Numbered from the stretch's first letter, positions 11,707 through 21,788 are shown. The stretch: 64,000 bases of DNA from Asterella californica (GCA_036924285.1 JAYKYS010000002.1:33464501-33528500), one strand, 5' to 3'. Numbers and translations are program-made. Notes: generated by a model not told the origin, from the letters alone.

Positions 11707-13077
11707 TGTCGGAGTGTGATCCGTCTACCTAGGAAAGCGCCGGGCTTCTGGCTGTGGTTGTTTACTCAAGAGGTTGGCTTTTAGGTAACAACAGGGCTAT
11801 AAACACTCACACAGGTGTGTAAGATCTTGTAATATACTCAGAAGGCGAAATTCAGGTCTAGCTGGCAGTAATAGGATTCGGCGGTAAACTTTGACACTCA
11901 CGGAGAGGAAAACTATGAAGGTTTAGACCTCTAAACTTCCCCTACATGCAAATGAGGTACTACTGAACTCACAGACGAAATTTCAGCCTGAGATCAAATT
12001 CTGACACGGAGATATGAACAGAAAAGTTTTGAGCAAGAAAACTACGGCAATTTCTGGTACCTAGTTGGCTATTTCAACTTATAACAGGAGTTTGGCTCGA
12101 TCAATTTCGAAGTTTCTTACAGGATTTTCAGTCTACAGGGTGCTGAACATCCCTGTGAAGTTGGGACTCCTGAATGTACACAGAACTGCAGATCTCCTCC
12201 TCTGAAGTCGCTGCTCTAGATTAAGAGCTTTTCAGACCCCCTCAGCTTCAGCGACCGCCCTGAATTACTCAGTTGCTCAATCGATATGAAACTTTTTGTG
12301 AAATCGTAGCCCTGCTGGCGGAGAACACAACCTCGAAGTTTTGAAGCAATTTCCTCAAATCTGCTGCGAGTGACATTGAAAACCCTAAATCCAACCAAAA
12401 TGATTCAATTCTAGCACAATCCGAACTTCAATTGCTCATAACTCCGTCTTTATTGACTCAAATCGATCGAAATTTTCACTGGAAGTGCTTGGCATGAAGA
12501 GACCTCTCTCCCTGTGCTCTCAGATTTCGAAGATCCCTCACCAAATGCTCGAACTCCACTCTAGAGCTTTGTTTCTAAATTTAGAGTTTAACAAAAGACA
12601 AAAACGGACCAATGGGAGTTCATAGCTCCACTTGGTTGTCCTTTAGTACCCTAAACCACGTGGCAACTTAGTTTTACTCATAGGCTACCACGTCAAGCTC
12701 CCTAGAGTGCCAACGTAAAACTTAAACTACCTAAAACGACACGCAGCCCCGAAAATAACTTAAATCAGCTAGAAAGCGTGCATGAGCGACAAGTAAGTAC
12801 AACCCATGAGCTCAAAACCCTATCAGCATGGAAACCTTAAGTTATGTACATTGAACGTCATAGACAAGTAAGAAGTCACTTGCACAAGCGCATAAATGCT
12901 TGAACAAGATAACTAGCATACTATCAGCCTACTAGGACTCAAAATAGTATTAACACCGTATGCAAAGGTGTCAAACATATACATAAAGGACTAGAAGTAA
13001 TATGAGCTAACTTCTAGAACTACTAAACCTAAGCGTCGGAGTAGAAGTCAAGCATGTAGCCGCCACGTAGCGTGACA
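11707..13077 (-). repeat. Inverted family A LTR inside gag of the young element
   Basis: Reverse complement of a family A LTR: reads TGTCGGAGTGTG at its left end and CGTGACA at its right end. At 1371 bp it is longer than the two flanking LTRs because it keeps about 88 bp (around 12834-12921) that both outer LTRs lack. It therefore came from a different copy. Its terminus joins gag exactly at the LTR end, next to the tetranucleotide ACGT (11703-11706). Confidence 0.93.
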
Positions 13078-13887
13078 TCCACCCCCTCTGAACCTGCACA
13101 TCCTCCGGTATGTGCCAGATCCAGATCAAGACTCTTCAGCTTCAGCTTCAAATTGATCTTCAACCTCCATTGAGTCTTCAGCTTCATCCTCAGTAAGCTC
13201 TGCAACGTTCTGGTCCTCCCCTCTCCTCCTAAAGAGCTTGATTCTCTTTCCTGCGACTGGTATCTTGAGTACTGCACCATCTAACTCTCTCAAGGAGTAT
13301 GTGGCATTATCATAAACTTCTAACACCACATAAGGTCCAAACCATCTCTTGGAGAACTTCCTGATAGTGCTATGCTGATTATCAAGACTACTATCATAGA
13401 CTAACACCCAATCACCTTCTTTAACTGGTTTGGGTCGTAATCTATGCGTTCTATCAAATCTTCCTTTGTTTCTCTCTCTAGCAATCTTTAATCTTTCGAC
13501 AGCTTTGGCAACATCCTCAAGTCTTCGCTCTAACTGCTGGATCCTTAATGCAAGAAGATCCTCCGTACTTCTATCATCTTCCCATGGCAAAACATTCCAA
13601 GTAGGCACAACCTCCTCAATCGGCATCACAGGTTTCTGTCCTAGTATCAATTCTGCTGGCATGTAACCTGTAACGGTACTATGAGTTGTACGGTCTGCCC
13701 ATAAAGCAAACGGTAGCAGTCTAGGTCTTACCCTTGCAAGCTTTTACCAAAGCTTTGATGATTGACGGATGACCTCTTTCGCTCTTGCCATTCCCTTCAG
13801 GATTGTAAGCAGTGGTTAACGCCAACTTGATTCCCAATCGCTTGAAGAACTCAACTGCTTCTTGTGAATCCAGCTCGCCCCTATCTA
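13078..13887 (-). pseudogene. Inverted integrase C-terminus with polypurine tract (second family A copy)
   Basis: On the minus strand this is the 3' end of family A pol followed by its polypurine tract (reverse complement at 13078-13089) and the LTR at 13077. The 178-residue open stretch (13126-13662) runs from MPAELILGQKPVMP to AEAEES and differs from the forward copy (18479-19016) at 11 of 178 residues by my count. Further upstream on the minus strand are RLGIKLALTT, NPEGNGKSERGH and IIKALVKAC, with an 11-bp deletion that shifts the frame near 13730. It begins at the GELDSQEAVEFF region, so only the last third of integrase is present. Confidence 0.92.
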
Positions 13888-13924
13888 TCTAGCTCGCCCC
13901 TATCCAGCTCGCCCCTATCTATCC
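13872..13924 (+). repeat. Triplicated 13-bp junction repeat
   Basis: AGCTCGCCCCTAT occurs at 13872, 13891 and 13906, exactly where the inverted integrase sequence ends and forward gag sequence resumes. The first copy belongs to the integrase sequence; the others look like templated filler DNA from end-joining or replication slippage during formation of the junction. Confidence 0.8.
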
Positions 13925-14600
13925 CCTTACCCTTTGGTAATTGCTAGAGAGGAAGGCTCACCGCTTGATGAGTTGATTAAGGGTATGAAGGAGCTTAAGC
14001 TTAAGCTCACTAGGTTAGAAGAGAAGGAGCAGAATGTACAGCCTGCTATGCAGAGACCTCAGATGAGAGAAGGCTTTGTTCATCGTTGTATATGGTGTGA
14101 TAGCCTAGACCTTGTAAGAAGAGATTGTGGGGAGTTTTCAGATGCATTGAGGAAGGATCTGATCTTCTTCAAAGATGGTAAGATCCATCTGAGAGAGACT
14201 GGGATGATGTTGGGAACCAACTTTGGCAAGGGTGGTATGAAGAGACTTGTGAATGAGATATCAGCATCACATGTTGTTTCTCTTGTGAATGCTGCTACCT
14301 GTGGAGTGAAAGTGGAGATGGAGAGAGAGAAAGGGACTACTGGGTTGTGGTCAGATGTAGTGCGGTCCGTAGCTAGAACAGAGCTAGACAAGGATGTGCT
14401 ACGAAGGGTTGGCAACTCAATTAGAGAAACTACAGGATGGAATGACCCTGTGGATACTATGTCAGCGCATGCTTATGTTGCAAGAAGTCAGCATGAAGCT
14501 GTACTAGAAGAAAAACGCAGAAGGGAGGATGCAGGTGAGGCTTCTACAGCCAAACGACCTGCTACAAGGAGTGAAAGGGCTAGACCAGAGGCAAGACAGA
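13925..14600 (+). pseudogene. gag C-terminus / nucleocapsid of the young element
   Basis: In the open frame beginning about 13934 is a Lys/Glu-rich helix (ELIKGMKELKLKLTRLEEKE), then HRCIWCDSLDLVRRDC. This is a CX2CX4-X-X4C zinc knuckle in which the expected histidine is leucine (CTT for CAT), so zinc binding is probably lost here. The fragment at 30700 has the same RRCIWC start. The motif FSDALRKDLIFF follows. Near 14585 a one-base shift moves the reading into the frame of the protease region. Gag and pol seem to have been one long polyprotein. Confidence 0.8.
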
Positions 14601-15540
14601 GACAACACCTACTCGAGAGGAAACTATGGAGGATCTACCACCTACAATACCAAAAGAGAAGGAGAGAAGCAAGGAGAAGGGTAAGATGCCTACATACAAA
14701 CTTCAGTCTGACATTGAGATTGCTACAGACTTGAAGCAGGTGTTAGAGAATCGTATCTTGAATGGGAAGGTTGAGTTTACTTTGGGTGAGATTCTTGGGA
14801 TTGCAAAGTGTGAGTTCCATGACGTTATCATAGATATCATCAAGAAGAAACGTCAGATTTTGGGTGAAGCAGCTACGCTTAACGCTCTAGGGACCAAACT
14901 GTCGGAGGATGAGGAAGATGAGATTGCTGGTTACTGCTCTCAAGTATCAGAAGGGAGATCGTATCAGCACGTGAGGTTTGAAGATGAGGTGGAAGCATCG
15001 CAGAAGAGTCATTATTCTCACAACCATTGGGCGAGAGCAACCACAGAGACCTTAGTGAAACTGGGAGATCTAGAGGAACCTGTGGTGGCATTGATTGATC
15101 ATGGCTCAGAGATTAATCTGATGTCTAAGGAGCTGTACAAGTGTGGGAGATGGCCCATAGACACCGACCATGGATGACTTATCCGCGCTGCCAACAACCA
15201 AAGGGGAGAACTCTATGGTGCTTGTCCCAACATCAAGGTAACTGTGGGTGATATCAGTGATGTTCAGAATTTCTTTGTGCAAGACATGTCAACCTATCCT
15301 ATCATTCTAGGGCAGCCTTACATTATTGCTATTAGAATGGAGACACGAGTTATGGATGATGGTTCAGTCTATGCTAGGATACGTAGTAGAGATGGCAAAA
15401 GAGCTGTTCAGTTTTTCACCGTTGCTGCAGAACATGAGAGGAATCGTGATAGCTTGAGAGATCATCCACTACCTAAGATTACTCAGGAGTTTAGAGAGTC
15501 TAGGGGTTTTGGCAGAGTACCATTGAAGAGCGAGACTTCA
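14601..15540 (+). pseudogene. Retropepsin (protease) region of the young element
   Basis: Frame 1 from about 14601, with one in-frame TGA at 15175-15177. The retropepsin-like core is VVALIDHGSEINLMSKELY, with the catalytic position reading Asp-His-Gly (15097-15105) instead of Asp-Thr/Ser-Gly. It continues LIRAANNQRGELYGACPNI, NFFVQDMSTYPIILGQPYI and RMETRVMDDGSVYARIRS. The ILGQPYI motif corresponds to the ILG motif near the C-terminus of retropepsins. The same block is seen in the copy at 55240. A frame change follows near 15525. Confidence 0.82.
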
Positions 15541-17276
15541 ACGGTACAGTAGAGAAAGGATTCTCGCTTGATCCAGTAGAGCATGAAGCTTTATCCACTA
15601 GCTTCTTAGGATTGACGTCATGTGGATCAGTGTGTTATAGGAAGGTTGAGAATCTGAAGAGGTTTGAGAGGCAACATGTGAAGTATGTACAATAGTCTTT
15701 GTGAGATAGTGGAGAGTTAGCAGGAGATGAATACATATCTGGAGTGTTTGAAGAGCAGTATTTGGTAGATACTATAGGGGAGTTGAAATCTATAGTAAAA
15801 AGTTCTATAGATGATGTAGATAGAGTGGTGAGAGTGAGCTCCAAGGAGCTTTATGATGTAATTGATAAGTTTATAGATCGACAAGAGGTGTATGTGGAGA
15901 CCAAGTACAAGTCAGTGGCAAAGAAAGTCAAACCAGTGGCTTTGCCTTTACATCTCGATTACAATCAGAAGATGGAGCAAGCTGCACGAGAACCGACGCT
16001 CAGAGGACCGAGAAGAATTGGGCACCAGTTCACAGAAACAACACTGAAGGAGCTGAGGATTGGAGGTGATGGATTTCTTACTGAGCAAGAGAAGAAGAGC
16101 TTCAGGGAGATGCTATCTAGGCATGGTAAGGCGTTTGCGTTTGAGTCACATGAAGTAGGATGTGTAGATCCAAGTGTAGTTGCACCTATGGTAATCTTTA
16201 CTATACCGCATGTGCCTTAGAATCTACGTCCTATCCCTGTACCTAGAGCTCATCTACCAAAGCTGATAGACTTGCTCAATGAGAGAATTAGGATGGGTAT
16301 CTTGGAACCATCTATAGCTCCCTACTCTAGCAGATGGTTTACTGTTCCGAAGAAGAGTGGAGCTTTGAGATTCATTCAAGATATGTAGCCAGTTAACAAG
16401 GTGACTATTAGGAATATGAGTATAGGACCTATTGTAGACGAGTTTGCAGAGACTTTTGCTGGTCGTGCTATCTATTCAATGGGAGACTTATATTCAGGTT
16501 ATGATCAGTTTCAGTTATCCTCTGAGAGTAGAGACTTGACTACAATGAGGACACCTTTCGGGTTACTAAGGATGTGCACCTTGCCACAAGGTGCTACGAA
16601 TTCTGTAGCACATATGATGAATGGCATGAATAAAGTTTTGAGGGATTTCATTCCTGAAAAAACTATGCCATTCCTTGATGATGTGCCGATCAAAGGGTGT
16701 GCTGAGGAGGAGAAGAATGAGGTAAAGGATCAGAGGGGGTGCCGTAAGTTTGTTGCAGACCATATAGCTGACTGTGATAAGATAATGAGTCGACTGGAGG
16801 AGATTCATTTGACTTTATCAGGAGCAAAGTCTGTATTTGGAGAACAGGAGGTGTTAATAGTGAGACACCTATGTGGGTCTTATGGTCGGAAACCTTGTCC
16901 AAACAAGGTTGATGTCATTCGAAGGATGAAGGAGACATGTGGATCGGTTACTGAGGTGAGAAGATTTCTAGGTGCATGTGTGTTTTATCATATATGGATT
17001 CCACACTTTGCACATGTAGCAGATCCGTTGTACAAGTTGCTGAGGAAGAGGCAAAGATTTCAGTGGCAAGAGGAGCAGAGCGAGTCTATGAGGAAGTTGA
17101 AAGATCTTTTGGCTTCACCACCAACTCTACGGAAGGTAACATATGAGTTGGAGAGATCTGTTATCCTTACTGTTGATACTAGTCCTATTGGCATTGGATG
17201 GGTTGTAGGGCAAGATGATGAGGACGGGAATAGATATGTGGTGCGTTTTGGTACTAAGGTATTAAGTTCACGGTAG
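15525..17276 (+). pseudogene. Reverse transcriptase region of the young element
   Basis: Frame 3, nearly open, with stops near 15693, at 16218-16220, 16386-16388 and 17274-17276. It starts with the pre-RT segment (KYKSVAKKVKPV, then LKELRIGGDGFLTEQEKK), continues AYSSRWF-like and KKSGALRFIQDM, then the RT core: GDLYSGYDQF, LPQGATNSVAHMMN and FLDDVPIKGC. The catalytic box is FLDD at 16671-16682. After it come CRKFVADHIADCDKI, GAKSVFGEQEVLI, EVRRFLGACVFYHIWIPHF and the connection. RNase H begins with VILTVDTSPIGIGWVVGQDD. All stops are one transition from the codon seen in sister copies (TGG, CAA or CAG), so this is recent decay of a functional frame. Confidence 0.93.
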
Positions 17277-19016
17277 AGAGACTACCCTCAGGTCAAGAGA
17301 GAGCTATGGGGAGTAGTTACTGCGATGAAGAGTGACAAGGAATACTTGATAGGAGCACCTGTGGTTGTGGAGACAGATTGTTTACCTCTCTTAGGAATGA
17401 TTACTAGCTGTACAACTCCAGACATTGCTATGTTGAGGTGGATAGCATATATCAAGTCCTTGAACCCAGAGTTTAGACATATTGTAGGAAAAGACAATCC
17501 TGTGACAGATATGTTATCAAGGGCTATGTATTACGATGAGAAGGAAATGATAGATGACCAGGAGGATGTGGGAACAGAGTTCTATTCTAGTGTTCTTGCT
17601 ACAGAAGATAGAAGCTGTTTTGCAGCTCCATTGGAGTTATTTGAGGAAACTATGTATGATGGCGAGTGGTTGGATCTTGGGCGCTATTTGAGTTCATTGG
17701 AAAGGCAAGAAGGCTGGTCTGATGCAGATTTCAAGAGGATCCGTAGAACAGCTTATGGGTACTTTTTATATGGAGGACATCTATGGAAGCGCCCTAAGCT
17801 ACAAGGAGGTGTACCACAGCGGGTGGTATGTGACTTGGGGTTGCAGCAGAAGCTGATCAAGGAGTTCCATGAGAGTTTATGGGCCGGTCATAGAGGAGTT
17901 TGGGCTACATTTGCCAAGATGAAGGAAAAGTATTGGTGGAAGGGTATGTATAAGGATGTAGTGCAGTTTGTTTCATCCTGTATACCTTGCCAGATGTATT
18001 CCAACGTACGTCATCGTGATGGATTGCATCCTACTTATCCTTTAGCCATTCATTACAAATGGGTAGTTGATCTAGTAACTATGCCATTTGGACTTGGACA
18101 AATGAGGTATCTAGTCTTGGCTAGAGAAGATCTATCTAACCAAGTCGAAGGCCGTGCCCTGAGGACAAAGACCACTGCTAGTGTCTGCCGCTTTCTACTT
18201 GAAGATGTTATTTGTAGGTATGGGTGTGTGGGAAAGATCACTGCAGATAGGGGTGAGCTGGATTCACAAGAAGCAGTTGAGTTCTTCAAGCGATTGGGAA
18301 TCAAGTTGGCATTAACCACTACTTACAATCCTGAAGGGAATGGCAAGAACGAACGAGGTCATCCGCCAATCATCAAAGCTTTGGTAAAAGCTTGCAAGGG
18401 TAAGATCCGTGAATGGCCTAGACTGCTACCATTTGCTTTATGGGCAGATCGTACAGCTCATAGTACCGTTACAGGTTACATGCCAGCAGAGTTGATACTA
18501 GGACAAAAACCTGTGATGCCGATTGAGGAGGTTGTGCCTACTTGGAATGTTTTGCCATGGGAAGATGGTAGAAGTACGGAGGATCTTCTTGCATTAAGGA
18601 TCCAGCAGTTAGAACGGAGACCTGAGGATGTTGCCAAAGCTGTGGAAGGGTTGAAGACTGCTAGAGAGAGAAACAAAGGCAGATTTGATAGAACGCATAG
18701 ATTACGACCCAAACTAGTTAAGGAAGGTGATTGGGTGTTAGTCTATGATAGTAGTCTTGATAATCAGCATAGCGCTATCAGTAAGTTTTCCAAGAGATGG
18801 TTCGGACCTTATGTGGTGTTAGAAGTTTATGATAATGCCACATACTCTTTGAGAGAGTTAGATGGTGCAGTGCTCAAGATACCAGTCGCAGGGAAGAGAA
18901 TCAAGCTCTTTAGAAGGAGAGGGGAGGACCAGAACATTGCAGAGCTTACTGAGGATGGAGCTGAAGACTCAATGCAGGTTGAAGATGAGTTTGAAGCCGA
19001 AGCTGAAGAGTCTTGA
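17277..19016 (+). pseudogene. RNase H (end) and integrase of the young element
   Basis: Same frame as RT, open for 563 codons from 17325. RNase H continues with DKEYLIGAPVVVETDCLPLL and GKDNPVTDMLSRA. Integrase: the zinc-binding domain has FHESLWAGHRG and CIPCQM (H182, H189, C219, C222 counted from Met at 17325); the catalytic triad is probably D249 (WVVDLV), D308 (TADRGELD) and E343 (GKNERGH), 34 residues between the last two. The C-terminus has RNKGRFDRTHRLRP, EGDWVLVYDSSLDNQH, KRWFGPYVV and NATYSLRELDG, an SH3-like GPY/F module, and ends in an acidic tail. No chromodomain is visible. This half of pol may still be translatable, but the stop at 17274 separates it from RT. Confidence 0.94.
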
Positions 19017-19050
19017 TCTGGATGGCACATACCGGAGGATGTGCAGGTTC

Positions 19051-19062
19051 AGAGGGGGTGGA
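19051..19062 (+). other. Polypurine tract of the young element
   Basis: AGAGGGGGTGGA immediately precedes the 3' LTR start TGTCGCG. The same tract is found inverted beside the LTR at 13077 and, slightly changed, at 60013-60024 in the fourth copy. It primes plus-strand DNA synthesis. Confidence 0.9.
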
Positions 19063-20344
19063 TGTCGCGCTACTTGGCGGCTACATGTTATATTTCTACT
19101 CCGACGCTTGAGTTTAGTAGTTCTAGAAGTTAGCTTATATTACTTCTAGTCGTTTATGTATATGTTTGACACCTTTGCATACGGTGTTAACATTATTTTG
19201 AGTCTTAGTAGGTTGATTACCATGTTGATAGGGCTTAAGCTCATGGGTTGTATTTACGTGTCGCCCATGCACGCTTTCTAGCTGATGTAAGTTATTTTTC
19301 GAGGCTGCGTGTCGTTTTAAGTAATTTAAGTTTTACGCTGGCACTCTAGAGGGCTTGACGTGGTAGCCTATGAGTAAAACTAAGTTGCCACGTGGTTTAG
19401 GGTACTAAAGGACAACCAAGTGAAGCTATGAACTCCCATTGGTCTGTTTTTGTCTTTTGTTAAACTCTAAATTTAGAAACAGAGCTCTAGAGTGGAGTTC
19501 GAGCATTTGGTGAGGGATCTTCGAAATCTGAGAGCACAGGGAGAGAGGGCTCGTCATGCCAAGCACTTCCAGTGAAATTTTTGATCGATTTGATGCAATA
19601 AAGACGAAGTTATGACCAATTGAAGTTCGAATTGTGCTAGAATTGAATCACTTTTGTTGGATTTAGGGTTTTCAGTGAACTCGCAGCAGATTTGAGGAAA
19701 TTGCTTTAAAACTTCGAGGTTGTGTTCTCTGCCAGCAGGGCTACAATTTCCCAAAAAGTTTCGCATCGATTAAGTGACTAAGTAATTCAGGGCGGCCGCT
19801 GAAGCCGAGGGGGTCTGAAAAGCTCTTAATCTAGAGCAGCGACTTCAAGGAAGGAGATCTGGAGTTCTACAAACAATCAGGAGTCCCAACTTCACAGGAG
19901 TGTTCAGCAAGCTGTGAACTGCAAATCCTGTAAGAAACTTCGAAATTGATCGAGCCAAACTCCTGTTATAGGTCGAAATAGCCATCTAGGTACCAGAAAT
20001 TGCCGTAGTTTTCTTGCTCAAAACTTTTCTGTTCATATCTCCGTGTCAGAATTTGATCTCAGGCTGAAACTTCGTCTGTGAGTTCAGTAGTACCTCATTT
20101 GCATGTAGGGGAAGTTTAGAAGCCTAAACCTTCATAGTTTTCCTCTCCGTGAGTGTCAAAGTTCACCGTCGGATCCTATTACTGCCAGCTAGACCTGAAT
20201 TTTGCCTTCTGGGTATATTACTAGATCTTACACATCTGTGTGAGTGTTTATAGCCCCTGTTGTAAGCTGAAAGCCAACCTCTTGAGTGAACAACCACAGC
20301 CAGAAGCCCGGCGCTTTCCTAGGTAGACGGATCACACTCCGACA
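19063..20344 (+). repeat. 3' LTR of the young family A element
   Basis: Full-length match to 10136-11418, with about two dozen substitutions and a one-base length difference. Ends in CTCCGACA and is followed by ACGT, the second copy of the target duplication. Confidence 0.95.
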
Positions 20345-21322
20345 ACGTTGTTATTCCGATGGTTATCTTCACAATATCACATGTGCCGTGGAATCTAAGA
20401 TCAATTCTAGTACCGCGGACTCACTTGTCTAAACTGGTGGAGTTGCTGAAGGAGAAGATATGGATGAAGATCTTGGAGCCGTCGTTTACACCGTATTCGA
20501 GCAGATGATTTACGAGGTCAAAGAAGAATGGATCGCTGCAATTCATCCAAGACATGCAACCGGTGAACGTAGTAACAATCAGAAATGCTAGGATAAGACT
20601 GATTGTGTTTGTTGAGACGTTTGCAAGAAGAGCAATTTACTCAATGAGGAATCTTTACTCAGGATATGATCAGTTTCAACTAGCAGAGGAGAGCAAAAGT
20701 TTCACGACAATGAGGACACTTTTGAAGTTTGTTAGGATGTGTATCTTATCACAAAGAGCTACCAACTCGGTAGCACACATGATGAACATGATGAATAGAG
20801 TTCTAAGGGACTTCATCTCTGAAAAGACGATGTCGTTCTTGGATGACATTCTCATCATAGGATGTGTGGAGGATGAGAAGCATTAGATCAAAAGGGATGC
20901 TGATGATACGTCATCGATCACATCAGAGATTAGAAGATCTGGTCTCAACTTGAAGAAGTTCATCTCACGCTGTCAGGTGCGAAATCTAGATTTGGGATTA
21001 AAAAAGTTCTGATCGTTGATCATTTGTGTGGATCGTTTGATCATAAGCCAGACCCAAACAAAGTGGATGCGATTGGGAGGATGAGAGAGGTTTGCAACTC
21101 TTTGATAGAAGTAAGAAGATCTTTGTGTCTATTCTATCATATTTGGATTCCTCATTATGGGCATGTGACGGACCTATTATATGGTTGTTACGCAAAGGTC
21201 ATAAGTTCAGATGAGAAGAAGAGCATACCGATGCGGTACGGAAGCTGAAGTCCTTATTATCATCTCCTCTAGTTTTGGAAAAGATTGATTACAAGGATGC
21301 TAGGCCGGTGGTTCTTACTGTG
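20345..21322 (+). pseudogene. Old family A element, RT and start of RNase H (right half)
   Basis: Continues the copy broken at 10135: VVIPMVIFTISHVPWNLRSI, then PSFTPYSSR followed by a stop, then LQFIQDMQPVNVVTIRN. The RT core has YSGYDQFQLAEESKSF, ATNSVAHMMNMMN and FLDDILIIGC (FLDD at 20836-20847). It proceeds through HLTLSGAKS and FYHIWIPHYGHV with frame changes, to KIDYKDARPVVLTV at about 21315, where it ends abruptly against minus-strand sequence. The tryptophan codon after HVP is intact here (TGG, 20389-20391), unlike in three other copies. Confidence 0.88.
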
Positions 21323-21788
21323 CCAAGTTCAGCTTCCAGAAGTCCTGACACACTCGGATCTTACCTGTCTGTTTCTTTAGCACGATGACAATAGGAGCTA
21401 CACACTCACTACTAAGTACTGGGAAGATGACTTCCCCTTTCAGATATTGATCAGTTTGATCCTTCACCAGAAGCGAGTACTTGGGGTTGAGTCGATACTG
21501 CCTCTGCCGTGCAAGAACAACGTCCTCTAGTAAGTCAATGCGATGTTCTCTCAGCTCTCGAGGTATGCCCTTCATGTCTTTGGCAGAAAATAAACATTCT
21601 CAACACTTAGTTATAACTAAATACCTTACTAATAGACAAACTTCCTATGTGTAACATAGGTCGTTCATATTTTACCTCCGGACTAAATTTTCGCTCCGTC
21701 CTCGGAGTGAAGAGATAACTTTCGTCTATGAAACAACTTCAACTTGTCATGGTTGACACGAGTACAAGTCTGGTTGCAATCGGATAAG
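21315..21788 (-). pseudogene. Mosaic fragment of a different Ty3/gypsy family (B)
   Basis: On the minus strand, 21788-21668 reads as an integrase end (RVNHDKLKLF) followed by a GGACGG...CCGGAGG stretch like a polypurine region. 21667-21590 then matches the start of the LTR at 56244-56982. 21590-21315 codes for KDMKGIPRELREHRIDL, RQRQYRLNPKYSLLVKDQ and GKIRVCQDFWKLN, the classic start of an RT of ordinary plant Ty3/gypsy type. LTR and RT parts are joined by a deletion. The family is clearly distinct from family A. Confidence 0.75.

Larger units (their letters stand above)
10136..20344 (+). mobile_element. Nearly complete young Ty3/gypsy LTR retrotransposon (family A), chimeric
   Basis: Bounded by two direct LTRs (1283 and 1282 bp) that start TGTCG and end CGACA and differ at about 26 positions by my count, about 2%. 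The 4-bp target duplication ACGT lies at 10132-10135 and 20345-20348. The insertion splits an older member of the same family, whose sequence is restored in order by removing this element. Order inside: gag start, an inverted 2.2-kb 3' end of another copy, gag end/nucleocapsid, protease, RT, RNase H, integrase, polypurine tract. The order RT-RH-IN defines Ty3/gypsy. Gag is interrupted and pol carries at least two frameshifts and several stops, so it is not autonomous. It is the best-preserved reference for the other copies in the window. Confidence 0.95.

Noticed and set aside
13430..13666. Plus-strand frame of 78 codons
   Set aside because: Shadow of the inverted integrase; the same shadow appears in mirror position at 18476-18712.
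11707..13924. Autointegration of the young element into itself as source of the inverted block
   Set aside because: The inverted LTR has 88 bp that both outer LTRs lack and the protein differs at 11 of 178 residues, so it came from a different copy.
15525..17276. Alternative genetic code or RNA editing to explain the TAG/TGA codons
   Set aside because: Sister copies have ordinary Trp and Gln codons at these places and the host gene uses a normal TAA stop; simple decay suffices.
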